Shown in pieces: positions 61,350-64,000 of a stretch of DNA of 64,000 nucleotides. The notes under the pieces were generated by a model, which saw only the letters and a program-made list of their open reading frames with translations, did not search any database and was not told where the DNA came from. The stretch's first letter is position 1; every line of letters begins with the position of its first letter. A program made the translations under genes and the position numbers. The stretch is from Xenorhabdus griffiniae (GTDB taxonomy: Bacteria; Pseudomonadota; Gammaproteobacteria; Enterobacterales; Enterobacteriaceae): NCBI RefSeq assembly GCF_001028135.1, contig NZ_LDNM01000007.1, positions 1-64,000 of the forward strand, in the 5' to 3' direction.

Positions 61350-61357
61350 TGCACTAT

Positions 61358-61402
61358 TCGTCTCGTGTCTCGTCGTCTCGTCGTCTCGTGTTTCGTTGTT
61401 TG
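61358..61402. repeat. Short CGTCTCGT-type tandem repeat upstream of tsaD
   Basis: Between 61358 and 61402 the sequence repeats CGTCTCGT-like units about five times (for example TCGTGTCTCGTCGTCTCGTC), ending with the diverged TTTCGTTGTT. It begins just upstream of the tsaD ATG, on the tsaD promoter side. It is likely a slippage-prone simple repeat. Confidence 0.6.
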
Positions 61403-61536
61403 GTCATACATTCGCATTCCTTTCAACGCGCAATAGTGTAACACCATCTATTGTTAAATTCTCTGCCGACACGCTTTCCATATCAACATTCACGCCGCTG
61501 AGTCCATTACAGGCTGGCTATTTTTTCTGTTTAGTC

Positions 61537-61542
61537 TATAAT
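61537..61542 (+). promoter_or_regulatory. Candidate -10 element for rpsU
   Basis: TATAAT occurs 230 bases before rpsU, with only a weak match upstream in the -35 position. A promoter for the macromolecular synthesis operon is expected in this gap, since E. coli has several here, but this one is only a candidate. Confidence 0.35.
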
Positions 61543-61597
61543 CAATGCCCTACTTGAATATCCTGTGTGGTTAATGTTAATAACGTCGGTACCAGGC

Positions 61598-61625
61598 TGC
61601 ATTTTTATATATATACAAAAATGCA
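61598..61625. repeat. Palindrome upstream of rpsU
   Basis: TGCATTTTT (61598-61606) and AAAAATGCA (61617-61625) are perfect complements around a central AT-alternating stretch ATATATATAC. It is about 150 bases before rpsU. This resembles an operator for a dimeric regulator or a cruciform-prone site. Confidence 0.6.
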
Positions 61626-61759
61626 TCCCACAACCCGTGGCGTTATCGGTTTCAATTTTCCTCGGCACTTTACAAGGCCGTGTTCATTGAAGTAAAATTC
61701 CGCACCATTTTAAAGACGGCTGGCACTATCACGCCAGCGACAAACCCGATTTCTATTGA

Positions 61760-61987
<228 letters not shown>

Positions 61988-62040
61988 TCTTCGCGGTCAG
62001 TCCGCTTAGTGTTTGTATTAACAAACTACTGCTGTTAAAG

Positions 62041-62067
62041 GCCGTGCTTTCCCAAAGGAAGCGCGGC
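62041..62067 (+). terminator. Attenuator hairpin between rpsU and dnaG
   Basis: GCCGTGCTTTCC (62041-62052) pairs with GGAAGCGCGGC (62057-62067) with one G-T pair and one bulge, followed by TTATTCTC. A partial terminator between rpsU and dnaG is known in E. coli and lowers primase relative to S21; this hairpin is at the same place. Confidence 0.7.
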
Positions 62068-62101
62068 TTATTCTCGTTCATCAACAGGCGGAAAAGGGCT
62101 T

Positions 62102-63850
62102 ATGGCTGGACGAATTCCACGCGCATTTATCAATGACTTATTAGCAAGAACCGATATCATTGATTTGATCGATGTTAGAGTGCCTTTGAAAAAGAAAGGC
62201 AAAAACCATCAAGCGTGCTGTCCTTTTCATAACGAAAAAACCCCTTCATTCACTGTGAATGGTGATAAGCAGTTTTACCATTGCTTCGGTTGCGGGGCAC
62301 ATGGTAATGCCATTGATTTTTTGATGAATTATGACAGGCTGGATTTTGTCGAATCTATCGAAGAACTGGCAGCCATGCATGGGCTGGAAGTTCCCTACGA
62401 AGCAGGTTCCGGCATCAGTCAAATCGAACGTCACCAAAGGCAAAATCTTTACCAACTGATGGAAAAGCTCAATAGCTTCTATCAGCATTCACTGAATACC
62501 CCCAGTGCCCAATCAGCCCGACAATATTTGGCTCAACGTGGACTCAGTGAAGAGATCATCCAGCGTTTCGCCATTGGTTTTGCGCCTGCGGGATGGGATA
62601 ACGCCTTAAAACGGTTTGCCCATAGTACAGAAGATCGCAAACAGCTAAACGATGCAGGAATGCTGGTCACGAACGACAATGGCCGCACTTATGATCGTTT
62701 CCGCGAGCGGGTGATGTTCCCCATTCGTGATCGCCGTGGCCGCGTGATTGCGTTTGGTGGCAGAGTGCTGGGAGATGCACTTCCCAAGTACCTGAACTCG
62801 CCGGAAACAGAAATTTTTCATAAAGGCCGCCAGTTATATGGCCTTTATGAGGCCCAGCAAAGCCACAATACCCTGACACGGTTACTGGTGGTTGAAGGTT
62901 ATATGGATGTTGTGGCGCTCGCTCAATTTGGCATTAACTATGCCGTGGCTTCGCTGGGAACGTCCACGACAGCCGAACACGTTCAATTGCTTTTCAGGAC
63001 AACCGATAATGTCATCTGTTGCTACGATGGTGACCGTGCCGGTCGTGATGCCGCATGGCGTACATTAGAAACAGCGCTGCCTTATCTGAATGATGGTCGG
63101 CAATTACGTTTTATGTTCTTGCCTGATGGCGAAGATCCTGATTCATTGATTCGCAAAGAAGGGCGGGAAACATTCGAGCAGAGAATGGAAAAGGCATTGA
63201 CCTTATCGGCATTTTTGTTCGAATCACTCTTGCCACAGGTTGATTTTAGTAACCCGGAAGGAGCGACTAAGCTCAGTTCGCTAGCCATGCCACTGATAAG
63301 TCAAATCCCAGGGGAAACACTGCAACTCTACCTGCTTCAAGAGCTTGGAAACCTGTTAGGTACGCCTGATACAACACAATTGGAACGATTTTTGGCAAAA
63401 CTTGTCAAAAAAGATACAAATACTTATCAGGCGCTAAAACTGAAACCAACAACAATGCGCATACTGATCGCATTACTGGTACAGAATCCACATTTAGCGA
63501 CATTGGTTCCCCCGTTACAGGGAATGTTTCCTACTCAGATAGCCGGACTGCCATTATTCATAGATCTTGTCGATACGTGCCTTGCGCAACCAGGTTTAAC
63601 CACGGGACAACTGTTGGAGCAATATCGCGATAATAAGTATGCTAAACAGCTTGAAAAACTCGCTGCATGGAACGATATACAAATAGAAGAGATTGCTGAA
63701 AAGACTTTCAGCGATGCACTGAACCATCTTTTTGCGTCAGCACTTGATGAACGTTTTAATTTTCTAATGGCTAAAGAGAGAACTGAAGGCCTGACACCAG
63801 AAGAGCGTGAAGAAGTCCGGTTAATTACGGAATCTGGTGCGAGGAAATAA
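62102..63850 (+). CDS. dnaG: DNA primase
   Basis: DnaG makes RNA primers for Okazaki fragments. The 582-residue protein (E. coli 581) has the N-terminal zinc finger CCPFHNEKTPSF and YHCFGCGAHG (near 38-66), the RNA polymerase TOPRIM core with VVEGYMDVVAL (near 262-272) and CYDGDRAGRDAA (near 304), and a C-terminal helicase-interacting domain ending LITESGARK. It follows rpsU after the attenuator hairpin. rpoD should follow beyond the window. Confidence 0.98.
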   Translation: MAGRIPRAFINDLLARTDIIDLIDVRVPLKKKGKNHQACCPFHNEKTPSFTVNGDKQFYHCFGCGAHGNAIDFLMNYDRLDFVESIEELAAMHGLEVPYEAGSGISQIERHQRQNLYQLMEKLNSFYQHSLNTPSAQSARQYLAQRGLSEEIIQRFAIGFAPAGWDNALKRFAHSTEDRKQLNDAGMLVTNDNGRTYDRFRERVMFPIRDRRGRVIAFGGRVLGDALPKYLNSPETEIFHKGRQLYGLYEAQQSHNTLTRLLVVEGYMDVVALAQFGINYAVASLGTSTTAEHVQLLFRTTDNVICCYDGDRAGRDAAWRTLETALPYLNDGRQLRFMFLPDGEDPDSLIRKEGRETFEQRMEKALTLSAFLFESLLPQVDFSNPEGATKLSSLAMPLISQIPGETLQLYLLQELGNLLGTPDTTQLERFLAKLVKKDTNTYQALKLKPTTMRILIALLVQNPHLATLVPPLQGMFPTQIAGLPLFIDLVDTCLAQPGLTTGQLLEQYRDNKYAKQLEKLAAWNDIQIEEIAEKTFSDALNHLFASALDERFNFLMAKERTEGLTPEEREEVRLITESGARK

Positions 63851-64000
63851 GAATCTGTCTCAGCAAGGCTATATGACTTCAAGATTATATTAACTTGGAG
63901 GTTATACTGTTCGGCTTACTTATATAGGCTTATATCCCTAATAGAGTTGGCTGAAACTCTCGTTTAATAAAATATCGTTTGATAAAAATATCACTCGATA
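63851..64000. other. dnaG-rpoD intergenic region (partial)
   Basis: 150 bases after dnaG, AT-rich. The block CGTTT(A/G)ATAAAA(A)TAT occurs twice near 63961-63994. I see no gene; rpoD and its heat-shock promoter would be expected around or beyond the window end. Confidence 0.4.

Overview
This 64 kb window is a piece of a gammaproteobacterial chromosome of the order Enterobacterales. The core proteins are close to Escherichia coli in length and sequence but clearly diverged. Gene content, the short palindromic repeats and the accessory fragments suggest Morganellaceae, most likely Xenorhabdus or Photorhabdus; the genus is inferred, not proven.

Positions 1 to about 10.8 kb form an AT-rich accessory island abutting the 3' end of thyA. 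It holds small unknown ORFs, a frameshifted DnaB-like helicase cut by an apparently complete IS1-family element, an IS256-family remnant, and an operon of a large serine recombinase (frameshifted at an A7 run) with two ParB-like proteins. Further right are IS5-, IS66- and ISAs1-type remnants, a decayed unknown gene ending in a palindromic repeat, and a two-gene operon of an AlaX-like tRNA-editing protein and a LysE/RhtB exporter.

From 10.8 to 64 kb the sequence is core chromosome. Minus strand: rppH-ptsP-lgt-thyA, with a decayed DUF1778-type antitoxin between ptsP and lgt. Plus strand: thiBPQ behind a TPP riboswitch. Then follow an ArnT-family glycosyltransferase, polB, rapA, rluA, djlA (minus) and the operon lptD-surA-pdxA-rsmA-apaG-apaH. 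After folA come parE, parC, plsC and ftsP (minus) with two copies of a 106-bp palindromic repeat, then nudF-cpdA-yqiA (minus), tolC-ygiB-ygiC, ygiD and ribB (minus) behind an FMN riboswitch, ubiK, hldE, glnE and ygiF (minus), ygiM-cca, folB (minus), plsY, tsaD (minus) and the rpsU-dnaG part of the macromolecular synthesis operon.

Functionally the core combines outer-membrane biogenesis (lptD, surA, hldE, lgt, tolC), cofactor supply (thiBPQ, pdxA, folA, folB, ribB, thyA, ubiK), chromosome replication and segregation (parC, parE, polB, dnaG), RNA and tRNA maturation (rsmA, rluA, cca, tsaD, rppH, rapA) and nitrogen control (ptsP, glnE). The main oddities are the recombinase-ParB-ParB operon, a Cca protein without its HD-domain residues, a ParC with Gly at the quinolone-determining Ser80 position, a short YgiF, the AlaX/LysE pair and the three-copy palindromic repeat. 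I saw no tRNA gene, rRNA gene or CRISPR array.
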